DNA from: Acanthaster planci
Lineage: Eukaryota > Echinodermata > Asteroidea > Valvatida > Acanthasteridae
Reading direction: 5' to 3'
DNA: 64,000 nucleotides
Assembly (NCBI RefSeq): GCF_001949145.1
Contig: NW_019091414.1
Location: 1,159,791-1,223,790 of the forward strand
Within the stretch, counting starts at the first letter, position 1; the number at the start of each line of letters is the position of its first letter. Of this stretch, positions 53,701 to 63,724 are shown piece by piece. Both the position numbers and the translations under genes were made by a program. The notes beneath the pieces are model-generated. The model was not told the origin of the DNA. It saw only the letters and a list, made by a program, of their open reading frames with translations, and searched no databases.

Positions 53701-56700
53701 NNNNNNNNNNNNGGCGCATACCCCACTGGATATACCGCTGTACTGGCATGACTACATAAATAGGCACAGTTGCGGCTCTTCACACTCGGCAAAGACATTG
53801 CACTGCTGGAAACTCTAGGCATTACCAATAAATGCAAAAATGCTATTAATTGTTTTGAGAGCGGAGAAAATATCTGAACCCATAAGAAATGGTTATACTA
53901 CTCTCAAAAATCTTAAGTTGTCAAAAGATTCACGCAAACTGTAAGACACACAGGATCATCTGTTTAAGTGTGGTGTTGGAACTTGAGATCTCTGTCATGG
54001 TTTTACTGCGTTTACAAAAATTAGTGATTTATTCAGATGTTATTTGAAGTAAATAATGTTGTAATATTTGATTAGTTGAAACACTAATTTTATTTTATTG
54101 ACAGATTGAGTGTTTCATTTTTGCCATTATTGTCGTTACGAGAACTTCACTGTTATCATTATGCCAATTCTTATTCATAGTTTTAATTGGGGACGCTCAA
54201 CAGCCATACTCTCTGAGGTTGCATCAGTTTGTACTTGACAACTCAACAAGTACAGGTGTTGTTCAGCTCCAAGCCTTTGCTTACCAGTACGTGGATCAGG
54301 ATTGGTCCATCTGCAGTGATGAATCCTGGGATATCCAAGCAGCCACCGTAGTCTGTCAGGAGCTGGGCTTTCATTATGCCATCGAGACTAGTGGAACCGA
54401 CTACATGGGCACCGGTGATGATTGGAGCGTCTTGGGATCAGTGGAGTGCATTGGCTCAGAGAGGCATCTTCTGGAGTGTAGTCATGTGATCATAGACAGG
54501 AGTCAGTGTAATGGTGGACTGGTTAGAGTCAACTGTAGTATATCTCCTTCCCCTGACCCAGGTAATGTTGTTAGTTTTCAGTCTCAGACAAGGCTATCAA
54601 GTAATCATCTATTGTTTTGACATGGGACAGGTCATTTTTAACTCCAGAGCTACATAGTGTAGCACCTGAGTGGAAGTTTCTATTATTACCAAGTGTCAGG
54701 GCTGCGGACATAAAGACAATGATTTCCTTTTATTGTGTCAAACATAAACTTTTTTATACTCTGTTTGAAGCAAATGAAATCATTTTGTCACCATTCATTA
54801 CTTTGGGTTCTCTTATGTTCAGGTTAAAAACTTGGGGAATTTCTTTTTCATTTTCCTGTTGCCATCTTTGAATTGAGTAATCAGATTGATCGGAGCGATC
54901 TACCCCAGTCTGCACTGACTTCCAGGCTTCAGTGGATCAAAATGACATAGTAAAACCTTTTCATGTTCCATGCTCTCACCTTGCCAAATCGCTTCTCTGC
55001 TTTTGAGAGAGAACAGCATTTTCATTAACCTACTCATTTTTTATGGTATTCAAACAGGACAAGTTGTTCGTCTTGTTGGATCAGTTAAGCCTTATGAAGG
55101 TCAGCTTCAGACCTACTTCAATGGTAATTGGTGGAACATCTGTATACCAAGGTCAGGTCTGGAGTACACTTACATTCAAAAAGCCTGCGGATCGTTGGGT
55201 TACGAACATGGACAGAATTTACCCACCCTACGATTCTCCAAGGAGTACAGGTAAGTTGTAGCCACCGTAGTTTGGCATGTGCCTTAGACACGGCTCAACT
55301 CAACTCCTGCCATGCTCTGCACTGAAATCGCAAAGCAAGGCACGATGGACAGGCAGCAACCTGTCTGTGCTTCCTGGCTATACAGAATTGTTATACTACA
55401 TGCACATTGCACTGCAGTTGGGGGACCAGAAATATGGATGGATAAAGATTTCTGCAAGTCTGTTCACAGAGCTTGATCTCTATTGTCTATGCTCGTATTT
55501 GCAGCGTTCAAATTTATTGTGAGAGTGTACCACTTGCAGGTTTCTACAAAATTTCCTGCCACAGTGCGAGGTCCATTACCCACTCCACCGATGCATCACA
55601 CACACTTAGGCGAAGTTTTTTATTTTTAAAGACAAATTCCAGAGGAGAATGTAAAAAAAAAAAGAGAATTATTTATGATAGATCTAAAAAAGCCCCTTTT
55701 TTCACTTATATCGCTAAATTGTTGGTCAGTGGATCCGAAACTTCTCAAAATTAAATTCGTTTTTTTTTTCAGTTCTGAATCCGGATAGTCAGTGGATCCG
55801 AACACCAACTAAAAAAACCCCTCTCAACCTACCTCACAATATACAGACATATTGTGTTGTGCATGGTGGTGTGCATAACCATTTGGAGATCATGCTGTGC
55901 TTAGTAAATAATAGTAATCGCGCATTCGACAGAGAACACTAGGTTACATGTGTTGTATTGTTTGTTAATTCATTTATGTGTAATCATGCCATCTGCAATT
56001 TTTTGGCAGCAAGTGTAACTTGGAAAAAAGACACAATATATTGGGAAACTCGCTCAATGAAACAACCAAACAAACAACTAACCAAGGGTCTTTGAAGGGA
56101 ACAGCAGGGGACTAGATAAATAGGAACCCAGACAACAAACTTCGAGGTCGGAGTCAAAACAAATAGGGCAAAAGGAATTTCAAACCAGCAGATGACAATC
56201 AACCACTTCAAGTGAACCTTTAAAATAACCAATGAAAAACTATTTCAAAGGTAAATTTACACCGGGCAGATGTAAAAAAATTAAAACAACTCTAGTTAAC
56301 AAGATGAGAGAAGAACACTGTACCAGTACTCCATGTACATATGTGTACACTCCTCACTGTTGGAGCTGCTGCACTGAGTGTGTGGATTGATCAAGAGGCA
56401 ACTTTTGTGGAGCAACTTGTGGGCTGAAGTTAGAAGGGGGGAGGGTTTCTAACTGAAGCTGCAATGTGTTTCTTTCCACGAGGGGGTGTTTCTCCAATAC
56501 GTATACATTGCCGTAATACATTGTATACAATAAGTAAAACATTGCCAATGTGCCATACTGTACATTAAACCTTTAAGTTTGAAGTAGGATATATCTTGTA
56601 CATATCATTTGATTATTATTAAATAATTTATTAAATGTCATGAAGTTTTGAACATTGTCATAGTTTAGTCCTGGAACATGTGAGCTGTCCGATGATGCCA

Positions 56701-58992
56701 AGATTGGCGTATTTGGACCATTTTCAGGTCTGGAAACACCTTGGTTTCTCACATAAATGTGACAAATAATACAGAAAATATATTGGAATTTGGAAAGAAA
56801 AATGTATATGTATATAATTCCCACTGTTACAGCGATCCCAATTGTTTACAATTAACCATCCTTTCACAGCCGAGTTTGCTTTTTTGTTTGTTTAGTAAGA
56901 TTTCAGAAGATTCTCTCAACATTGAGGTGCTGGGCCTGTGCGACAATGCTGATCAGTGCCACATTGAAGAGAGTTACTACACCACATGTGGATACTACGA
57001 CAAGGCTGCCATTCGATGTGATAACCACTCATCCTCACCAAACAAAGATTGGACCTCAGGTACATTGATGTTAACACCTTTAATGAAAAATGACAATGAA
57101 AACTCTCCATCATATAAGTAACATTTCGTCTTGTACTCTGTGTTATTTAATCCTCGATATTACCTGCAGATATGCCATTGAAGATCAAACTCACAGAAAC
57201 AGCAGCAACCTTTCATCAAAGATTCTCATCATTGTTTGTCTACTGTGTGTGAGCATTATGTGTAAGTTGCATAAATTGCGATGAATTTTTTTTATTTCAC
57301 CGTTACATGATCAGATGATTGTTTCTTTATACCTCTTGTAGATGGAGTCAATTTACGACTTTCTGATGGTGACAGCATGGCATCTGGTCGTGTTGAAATA
57401 TACTGGAACTACTATGATCCTGACATTAGTTCCATATGGTCCACTCTGTGTGTCCAGTCCGGCTTGGATATGGTGACAGCAACCTTACTTTGTCGTGAGT
57501 TGGGCTACGATGGTGCTGTATCAACAGGTATGTAGGAGGAATGGTTGGGTTAGCTGGGTGACAGATTAGGGTGGTCATGTGGGGACTGGGGGGAATAAAC
57601 TGGAAGGTGGAAAAGTTAACGAAAAGGGACTTTGAAAGGACTTGGAGGCAGGGAATCGCTATTGAAAAGAGGAAGATGGGAACTAGGGATGGGAAGCATG
57701 ATGGAGAAACCAGTACCAAGTGGATGAAGTGAAAGAATGTGTGGAAGGAGATGATTTTGGTGTAGTAAATGAACAGGACTTTTAACCCAAGAGGAAACTC
57801 AAGTTGAAATGCAAAGCATCTGCAGAATGCCCCTCCCTGATCAGTGGTTGAGAGTCCTCCTTTATATCTTGGGAAAGAGCTGTCCGCAGGTCCACTTCCT
57901 TGCTTGCATTCCTGATTTAATATTGATTTCAGATCTCTTATGCTTAGAAGGCACCCTTTGCTTCTCAATAAATGCTGCCAATCTTTGGTAACAAAAATGC
58001 TATCAGAGGTGACAGTGAAGCTGTTTGCTTTCTAGGTGTGATGCCACTTCGAGGAAGAGCTGCTGAAGAGACTAAAATTTTACAATTCCGTGGGAATTGG
58101 TGTGAAGGAGATGAAAAGAGACTGAGTGCGTGCAGTTCGTTTGAAATCTCTCCAGACTGCACCCACAATGATGACGTCAGTGTTGTCTGCAATTCTGCCC
58201 AATATGAAGGGAGTAAGTAATGTGTTCAAGTTGAGGAAGGAAACGTTTGTTAGTCACCAAGATGAGATCATGGGGCCAAATTAATGTGACCTCGGATGCA
58301 TTTAATTGGCTTCCAATTTACGCATGGGAAAGCCGCAAAATGATTTGAATCAAACGGCACGCTCACATTTTCCTTTGCCTTCGTATTGTGGGTATACTAA
58401 GGTTGAATATGTTATTCTCAAAAAGTTCTTTTGACAAAGGACAGCTAACCTCAACAAAGCAAAGAAAGTCCATGAGTACAACAGAATTTCGTTTCTATCG
58501 GTCAACCGTTATTTTGGAGGTGACACTAAAGTTTGGGCATCATCCAAATTACTTGAAGCAATGAGAATTGATGAAGTCTTCTATGGGTGTGTTGTTGCCA
58601 TGAGTAACTGAACGCATTTTTCACATGTCACATGACAAAGTTAAAGTACACAGTTGCATGAATTTCCTTCTCCTGTTTCTAATCTCATTCCAGCATCTTC
58701 ATTTCCAGCGGTCGGGATTGTGGGCATAGTCCTGCTGGTATGTGTAATCATCATTGTAATGGTTTGCTGCATCACAGCACGGAGAGCTTCTGGCACAGGC
58801 CGTAGCAGTGAAAACCCTGGGAACAGTGCTAGCAACCAAGGCCCCTATGAGCTGGTTTCTGAGGGCACAGAGCAGAAAGCAAGTGAAGCAGGTGGAGCAG
58901 CAGAGGTTGAAATGTCTGCCACGGCGCCCCCCATCAACCAGTATGAAGAAGCTACTAAGACTGAACAGGTTCAAGATAGCCAGTTAGTGTAG
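50694..58992 (+). CDS. Membrane-anchored receptor with five SRCR domains (complete nine-exon gene)
   Basis: Exons are 50694-50784, 51813-52157, 52819-53145, 54181-54561, 55058-55250, 56896-57059, 57342-57527, 58036-58212 and 58694-58992. They total 2163 nt (720 residues plus stop). All introns are GT-AG and in phase. Residues 1-30 are a signal peptide (LCIFIYLSVFCMQATLSA). SRCR1-5 occupy about 31-145, 146-254, 255-381, 382-500 and 501-621. Each has six cysteines (the C2, C3, C5, C6, C7, C8 pattern, without C1 and C4). A transmembrane helix lies at about 627-648, followed by CCITARR, which is a stop-transfer and a possible palmitoylation site. The ~70-residue tail holds PYELV, a YxxPhi-type sorting motif. 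N-glycosylation sequons occur in SRCR3 and SRCR4 (NST, NCS, NHS). SRCR receptors bind microbial or endogenous ligands and are greatly expanded in echinoderms. The ligand is unknown. Two in-frame TGA codons (50679-50684) directly precede the ATG. The N gap in intron 3 could in principle hide a further exon. Confidence 0.92.
51813..52157 (+). CDS. SRCR receptor exon 2 (SRCR1)
   Basis: The acceptor is CTCTCCAG and the donor ATCCAG|GTGAGT. The phase is 1-1. A whole domain sits in one exon, with the core GEWGLLC, ASVICRQLGYPSA, LSCMGYETRLSDC and VKAAVHC. Confidence 0.95.
52819..53145 (+). CDS. SRCR receptor exon 3 (SRCR2)
   Basis: The acceptor is ACCTTCAAG and the donor AAGCAAG|GTAAGT. The phase is 1-1. 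The domain core is NKWGILC, GSVVCGQLGFPKA, MSCEGTESRLIDC and VKAAVIC. Confidence 0.95.
53250..53768. repeat. ~50-bp minisatellite in SRCR intron 3, split by an N gap
   Basis: At least four units of the form ATACCGCTGTACTGGCATGA + CTACATAAAT + AGGCACATAC + CCCACTGAAT flank the N run on both sides. The gap is therefore probably an unassembled part of the array. Confidence 0.93.
53397..53712. other. Assembly gap (316 N)
   Basis: The N run sits inside the 50-bp tandem array, and its true length is unknown. Confidence 0.99.
54181..54561 (+). CDS. SRCR receptor exon 4 (SRCR3)
   Basis: The acceptor is TTATTCATAG and the donor GACCCAG|GTAATG. The phase is 1-1. The core is DWSICSDESWDIQAATVVCQ, ELGFHYA, VECIGSERHLLEC and RVNC. 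The exon begins with a hydrophobic linker VLIGDAQQPYS and ends with a Pro-rich SPSPDPG. The domain is longer than SRCR1/2 because of an insertion after VVQLQAF. Confidence 0.95.
55058..55250 (+). CDS. SRCR receptor exon 5 (first half of SRCR4)
   Basis: The acceptor is TTCAAACAG and the donor GAGTACAG|GTAAGT. It enters in phase 1 and leaves in phase 2. It carries NWWNIC and QKACGSLGY, the two N-terminal cysteines of the domain. Confidence 0.92.
56896..57059 (+). CDS. SRCR receptor exon 6 (second half of SRCR4)
   Basis: The acceptor TTTGTTTAG gives the required single-base phase, so the junction reads EYS-KISEDS. A nearby TTTCAG acceptor would break the frame. It carries the last four cysteines (GLC, DQC, TTC, IRC). 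The donor is ACCTCAG|GTACAT. Confidence 0.87.
57342..57527 (+). CDS. SRCR receptor exon 7 (first half of SRCR5)
   Basis: The acceptor is CCTCTTGTAG and the donor TCAACAG|GTATGT. The phase is 1-1. The core is VNLRLSDGDSMASGRVEIY, WSTLC and TLLCRELGYDGA. Confidence 0.93.
58036..58212 (+). CDS. SRCR receptor exon 8 (second half of SRCR5)
   Basis: The acceptor is GCTTTCTAG and the donor GAAGGGA|GTAAGT. It carries the last four cysteines (NWC, SAC, PDC, VVC). Confidence 0.92.
58694..58992 (+). CDS. SRCR receptor exon 9 (transmembrane helix and cytoplasmic tail)
   Basis: The acceptor is CTCATTCCAG. The helix VGIVGIVLLVCVIIIVMVCC is followed by the basic stop-transfer TARR and an acidic, Ser/Gly-rich tail. 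The tail contains the PYELV and NQYEEA tyrosine sites and ends in DSQLV-stop. The 5' part of the open frame (58654-58693) is intronic. Confidence 0.95.
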
Positions 58993-59185
58993 ACATTCAA
59001 GAATGACAGTGATGGCCTGTGTGTATGCACTGTAGCACATCAGAGCAGAGCTATAGCTATGTAAACATGAGACGACACTCTGTAAAACACTCCTTTGAAA
59101 TCAGGGACAGGGATTCAATCCTGGATGTCCTTATTAAGAAAATGTGGCCCTTAAAAAGTTATACCACTGCCTAGAGTCAGTGCCA

Positions 59186-59191
59186 AATAAA
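59186..59191 (+). terminator. Polyadenylation signal AATAAA, SRCR gene
   Basis: AATAAA lies about 195 nt after the stop codon at 58992. It is the nearest canonical signal. Confidence 0.6.
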
Positions 59192-59552
59192 CTTGCTGTT
59201 AGTGAATTATCAGATAATTTGTGTATGATGCTTTGTGCTACATGTGGGACATAGCAGATTTTACTTGTATATGTGATTTTGAGGTTTAGGAGTTAGGATT
59301 AGTTCATTTATCTTAGGTTGAATTACTCAAGATGAAGAATGGTTTTGTGCAAGTTTATACTTCATTTGAAAACCCAGTCTGTTTTCTTTCATTTGGTACC
59401 AAAAAGTGCATAGATTATGCTTGACAGAAAGGGGACGATGTGATTTAGTTGTTTCAAATTTGGCAATTCAAAGTGACACATGAGCATTGTTTTGCCAATA
59501 TCAAATGAAAGACGACTAAATAGCTTTTCAAATAAAGTATACACATGGTTAA

Positions 59553-59825
59553 CAGGGGCGGATCCAGGAGTTTCCAAAGGGGGGGGGACATGAACTAAAG
59601 CAGCAATGGATAAAATTCCCACCGAGCATGAAGCATGAAGCCATGATGTTGTGGGGTCTGGGGCCTAGGAAATTATATTGTATACTAGGCGCTACGGTGG
59701 TGAAATTTTAGGCTCCTTTTTCTTCCCCCTTTCTCTTTTTCTTCTTTTTTTTTGGAAATTAATATTTTTGGTAATAAAAGGGGGGCCATTTGCCCCACAT
59801 GCCCCTCCTCTCGGATCCGCCTCAG
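59553..59825. mobile_element. MITE with GGCGGATCC-type terminal inverted repeats
   Basis: The left end CAGGGGCGGATCCAGGAG and the reverse complement of the right end, CTGAGGCGGATCCGAGAG, match at 14 of 18 positions. The interior has G-runs near both ends and no coding capacity. The target duplication is not clear. Confidence 0.7.
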
Positions 59826-60120
59826 AAAATATTTACTGGTTATTGAGCAATTAATCTTGAAATCTTTGTGTCCGTTTTTAATACACCTTGTATAACCTGC
59901 TTGCCCAGAGTCAAAGTTGTGTGGTGTTTTAAACATATTTTTAGACAAAGCAAAAAGGACTTTATATATTTACATATATTGATGTATTCTTTATTAAGCA
60001 AATGTAAAGCTCTTTCATCTGTTATAAACTGTTATCTCTAGAGGCTCTTGGGGAGAAGACGCTGAAGAAATGTTCAGTTTTATAGAAGGAGGGAAACACA
60101 CTGGAAAATATTCAGGGGGG

Positions 60121-60222
60121 GAGGGAGTGAAAGCCCAATCCACCTGTCAGTCTGGGTTGGGTTTGAACCCTGGGCCAGAGAAATGGAAGGCAAAGAGAGA
60201 GCCGCTGGGCCAACGTGACTAC
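60121..60222 (-). mobile_element. tRNA-derived SINE fragment, minus strand
   Basis: On the minus strand, GTTGGCCCAGCGG (A-box-like, 60202-60214) and GGGTTCAAACCC (B-box, 60159-60170) are followed by GGATTGGGCTTTCACTCCC. The same order is seen in the 37.9-kb SINE. The copy is truncated after the GATTGGG motif. Confidence 0.72.
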
Positions 60223-61507
60223 TGAACCCTCTGCGTGATTTGTCCATCTTCTGTCTGGTCTATCTGAACAAATGTTTGTGTGGTTCTTAAAAGAAATATT
60301 CAGTCGTGTTTAGTATTTACACCATAAGAAAGCCATGTCTGGTTTGTCCAAACTATTTAAATAGGAACACAAACCATGCTTATAAACAAGGAAAAGGGTA
60401 AGTGAGTGGAGTATGGGTGTATATACCACCAGGCAGAACAATTGGCCTTGGCTTCTACCTCTTTGTGATCATCATGCAACTCCAAACATTTGTACTTTTT
60501 TTCTATTTTGAGATTTTTCTCATAATAAACATATAAATAAATGTATAGGATTGCTCTGTACATGGGAAGTTGTCATGTGACCAAATCTAGTAAATTTGAA
60601 GGCAAACAATGTCCACATGATGACACTCTCTGTTTGTATGTGTATTTGCTGGAACTGATTGTAGTGTATGCAGCCAGTCTAGCGTGTATTTCGGGATAAT
60701 GATGTAATGCTTTGCTGAGCTTACCATTGTGATGTGTGTAATATAAATATGCCTCAGAAACGTTCTGCCAGAAGTTCTCCATGCTCTCGATGCTCCCAAT
60801 TCTTCCAATGTACAAACACAACACTTAGATGTACCGTATTAAATTACTGCCAAGTCACATAGCAAGTATGTGCCATGGCCTAAATTAACGTTTACTTCTT
60901 CAAAACATACAGCATCTGGCCTCACGTCCACACAGTTTGTGTCCTTCGTCCATGATTGAATGCATAAGAAAAATTCTCGTCGATTTCCTTTGCTAACGTG
61001 ACCGGGAGACAAAGGCTATTCAAGTTGTAGAAATTAAAGATAATCTATTCTGTAGTGGTAACATGCATATGGCAGCTGAGTGCAGCCACAAGTACTGTGA
61101 TACTTGGGAAATGATATCAAGATACTTCTATCGCATGTGGCTCTGAACAGTAATTAAACCGAAACTCTGTGTTCCACTGGACAGTTAGTAAGGCTTTTGA
61201 TTTTGTTGCTTCCCAACATCATGTTGAAATAGGTCAAAGCAACATTCCCTTTGGAATTTTGCCCCCCCCAACACCAAAAGTTGGATACACCGCGGCAGAG
61301 ATTATCAGTAGATTTATGAATAAGGCAGATCTACAGGGGTAATTACTTCAGCAGAGATTGTCAATGTGGAAAGCCATGCACTAGGGCCTACTCACTTAAT
61401 GGTTCCAAGAGATTTCTTTTATATGATGCATCTGGTTAAAGGAAAGCTCCACTCAGTAGCTAAAATATGCTATGTTATAACCATCCGGTGTGTGGTAACA
61501 AATTTCC

Positions 61508-61811
61508 CGATGGAAATTAGATCACTAACTAAAATTGAAAAGGAAATAGAGCCCCCTCCCACTATTGAAATATTACACCTGTCATAGTCTCACCAATCAC
61601 TAGTGCTTCATCAGCAATGATGCAGCTTATTTTCTTGTGGTGTCCCTTGAAAGAAATGTCGATGGAAATTAGATCATAAACTAAAATTGAAAAGGAAATA
61701 GAGCCCCCTCCCATTATTGGAATATTACACCAGTCATAGTCTCACCAATCACTAATGCTTCATCAGCAATGATGCAGCTTATTTTCTTGTGGTGTCCCTT
61801 GAAAGAAATGT
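61508..61811. repeat. Tandem duplication, 2 x 152 bp
   Basis: Units at 61508-61659 and 61660-61811 are about 95% identical and directly adjacent. Both run from CGATGGAAATTAGATCA to TGAAAGAAATGT. Neither has coding sense. Confidence 0.95.
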
Positions 61812-62062
61812 GTGGGCCCCCCACCCCGGAAATTTATCCCTGGTTACGCCACTGTCCATGGTACAGAAACCAATTATAGGGTGTACATTACACAAAAGAG
61901 CACGGAAACTGAGGAGTTACACAGGTTCACAATGAACCTATTAGATTCTTCATACTCTGGGTTTTAGACTACATGTACTAAATTACAGAGAACATGGCAT
62001 GTGAAGACTCAGCCGTCAACTGCATTATGCAAGGAGATCACGAATAATGTCCCTTGCTGAAC

Positions 62063-62524
62063 AGTTGGGATATACACTGGACAGCAAAAGAAACTTGCCA
62101 CTTCTGTCAAAGGCCACACATAAATATTCACTCCATAGAAATAAACAATTTTTGTACCCAGGTATGCTGCAATACCCCTTACTAATCACATGCCCAAAAG
62201 CAAGTGATTATCTGTATAACAAAGAATTTGACATGCACAGCAACTTGGTTACTGAATCAATAGTCACAGAATGAGCCTTGAGTTTTACGCAGAAGTCAAT
62301 GTCACAGGACGAAATAAAAAATGTCACAATCATTATTTTTTAATAATGTGTATCCATAGTCATTAAGGATCATGGCATCCCTATACAGAAACCACTCATG
62401 CACATCATTTTGACAAAACAGGTGTTCACTTTGTCATTGGTTGTTTAAAATGTTGTCCATTCATGGGTCATTTTTGCTTGGTGGAGAGTGGCAAGTTTCT
62501 TTTGCTGTCCAGTGAAGTTGGGAT
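62063..62524. mobile_element. MITE with perfect 28-bp TIRs and possible 9-bp target duplication
   Basis: The TIRs at 62075-62102 and 62487-62514 are exact reverse complements (start CACTGGACAGCAAAAGAAAC). The word AGTTGGGAT lies just outside each end (62063-62071 and 62516-62524) and may be a target-site duplication. The interior is about 380 bp and non-coding. Confidence 0.85.
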
Positions 62525-62787
62525 TTTGTAATTATAGTTGAAGTTTGATACTGCAAAACGGGCCTCAATGGCTAGTGCTAACGATAAGTGGCGGAACGGG
62601 GTATATTTTACAGGGGGATGGGGACTCTATGGTTCAGTCACAGTTCACACTTTCTTCACTTTCTGCGCGGGGGGTGCATTATCCGAACAGATCTGGTGGA
62701 GGGATCCCTCCCAATATAGAGTTATGCTGCTGGATTGAGGACCCACCCCCCAAAAAACAAAACAGCGTGTCTGGGACTTGTTTTGGC

Positions 62788-62944
62788 GGTCAAAACCAAG
62801 AATTGGTTCGGTAACGTTGTTTCTCTTTGGTTAATCGCTTTGCGGGTCTGAGCACTACATAATCACGGTTAATTCTTACCCAAGTTAATATCCCCAAAGA
62901 TAATCTTTGAATAATTACAACCGAACCAGTTCTTGGTTATGACC
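62788..62944. repeat. Inverted repeat, 25-bp arms
   Basis: The left arm 62788-62812 (GGTCAAAACCAAGAATTGGT...) and the reverse complement of the right arm 62920-62944 match at 23 of 25 positions, with a 107-bp spacer. It is probably a small foldback element. Confidence 0.75.
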
Positions 62945-62971
62945 AGCAACAGCACTCAGTTTGCGGCAAAG

Positions 62972-63724
62972 GTGGTATATACTTATGGAGGACGAAAAGT
63001 GGCCATCTGCTTTTCGCCCACCGAACAGGCAGAAATGAGAATCAGACGTTTTGACAACAACCGTGAATTCTACTTTTCTGCCTTGCCTTTTTTTATCATA
63101 CCGGAGAGGCAGATTTTACATAGGCGGCCGAAAAGTGGCCATCTGTTTTTCTGCTTTCAAGGGGCCGTGCAAGGGTTGTGAAGCTCAATTTATGACCATT
63201 TCCTTTCCTATAGGGGATTGAAGGCGTATAAATTTACCAATAATTACGGTCCACCCTGTCTTTTGTAATGAAAGATTCTAATGTTTTCCAAGCATATGTC
63301 TATTGGATGATAGACGTAAAACTGTATTTCCTTTGAGATGCCGTTTTCTCGGCCCCACATAGACACTGTATACTACTGCCGTACGGTATGGTATTGGTCC
63401 CCAGAAAGCATGGTTAATTATTGGTTTCTACGTCTTTACTCCCCAGAACGGAAATAGTCGTAACCTAAACGTTCATGACCCCATTCGCGGGCCATTGAGG
63501 ACAGAAATGCCGCTTTTCGGCCGCCAGCAAGGAAAAATAAAACTGCTTTCGTTGCAGCAGAAAAATTGAAAAATGCATTACAATCAAGTGTTCATTCTGC
63601 TTTTAATTTGAGATGGCGGAAAAGTCGAAAATTACATGTTACAAAGACGTAAAATCTGCTTTTCTACTGTTCTCACAGCAGAAAAAGCAGATGGTCACTT
63701 TTCGTCCTCCATACACTGACCACT
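62972..63724. mobile_element. Foldback element with nested inverted repeats
   Basis: The outer arms 62972-63014 and 63682-63724 share GGAGGACGAAAAGTG.CCATC and TGCTTTT in inverted orientation. An inner pair, GGCGGCCGAAAAGTGG (63123) and GCCGCTTTTCGGCCGCC (63509-63525), repeats part of the same motif. The GAAAAGTGGCCATCTG word of the left arm recurs directly at 63130. No transposase frame is visible. Confidence 0.75.

Noticed and set aside
53259-53837. Minus-strand frames with repeated STAVYSVGYVPIYVV-like peptides
   Set aside because: They are translations of the 50-bp minisatellite and N run inside the SRCR intron.
57426-57968. 180-codon minus-strand frame
   Set aside because: It overlaps SRCR exon 7 and intron 7 on the opposite strand and has no recognisable domain.
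61260-61300. Element end (TTGGATACACCGCGGCAG) as the left end of a MITE ending at 61853
   Set aside because: Its orientation and sequence do not pair with the end at 61842-61853. The element limits could not be set.
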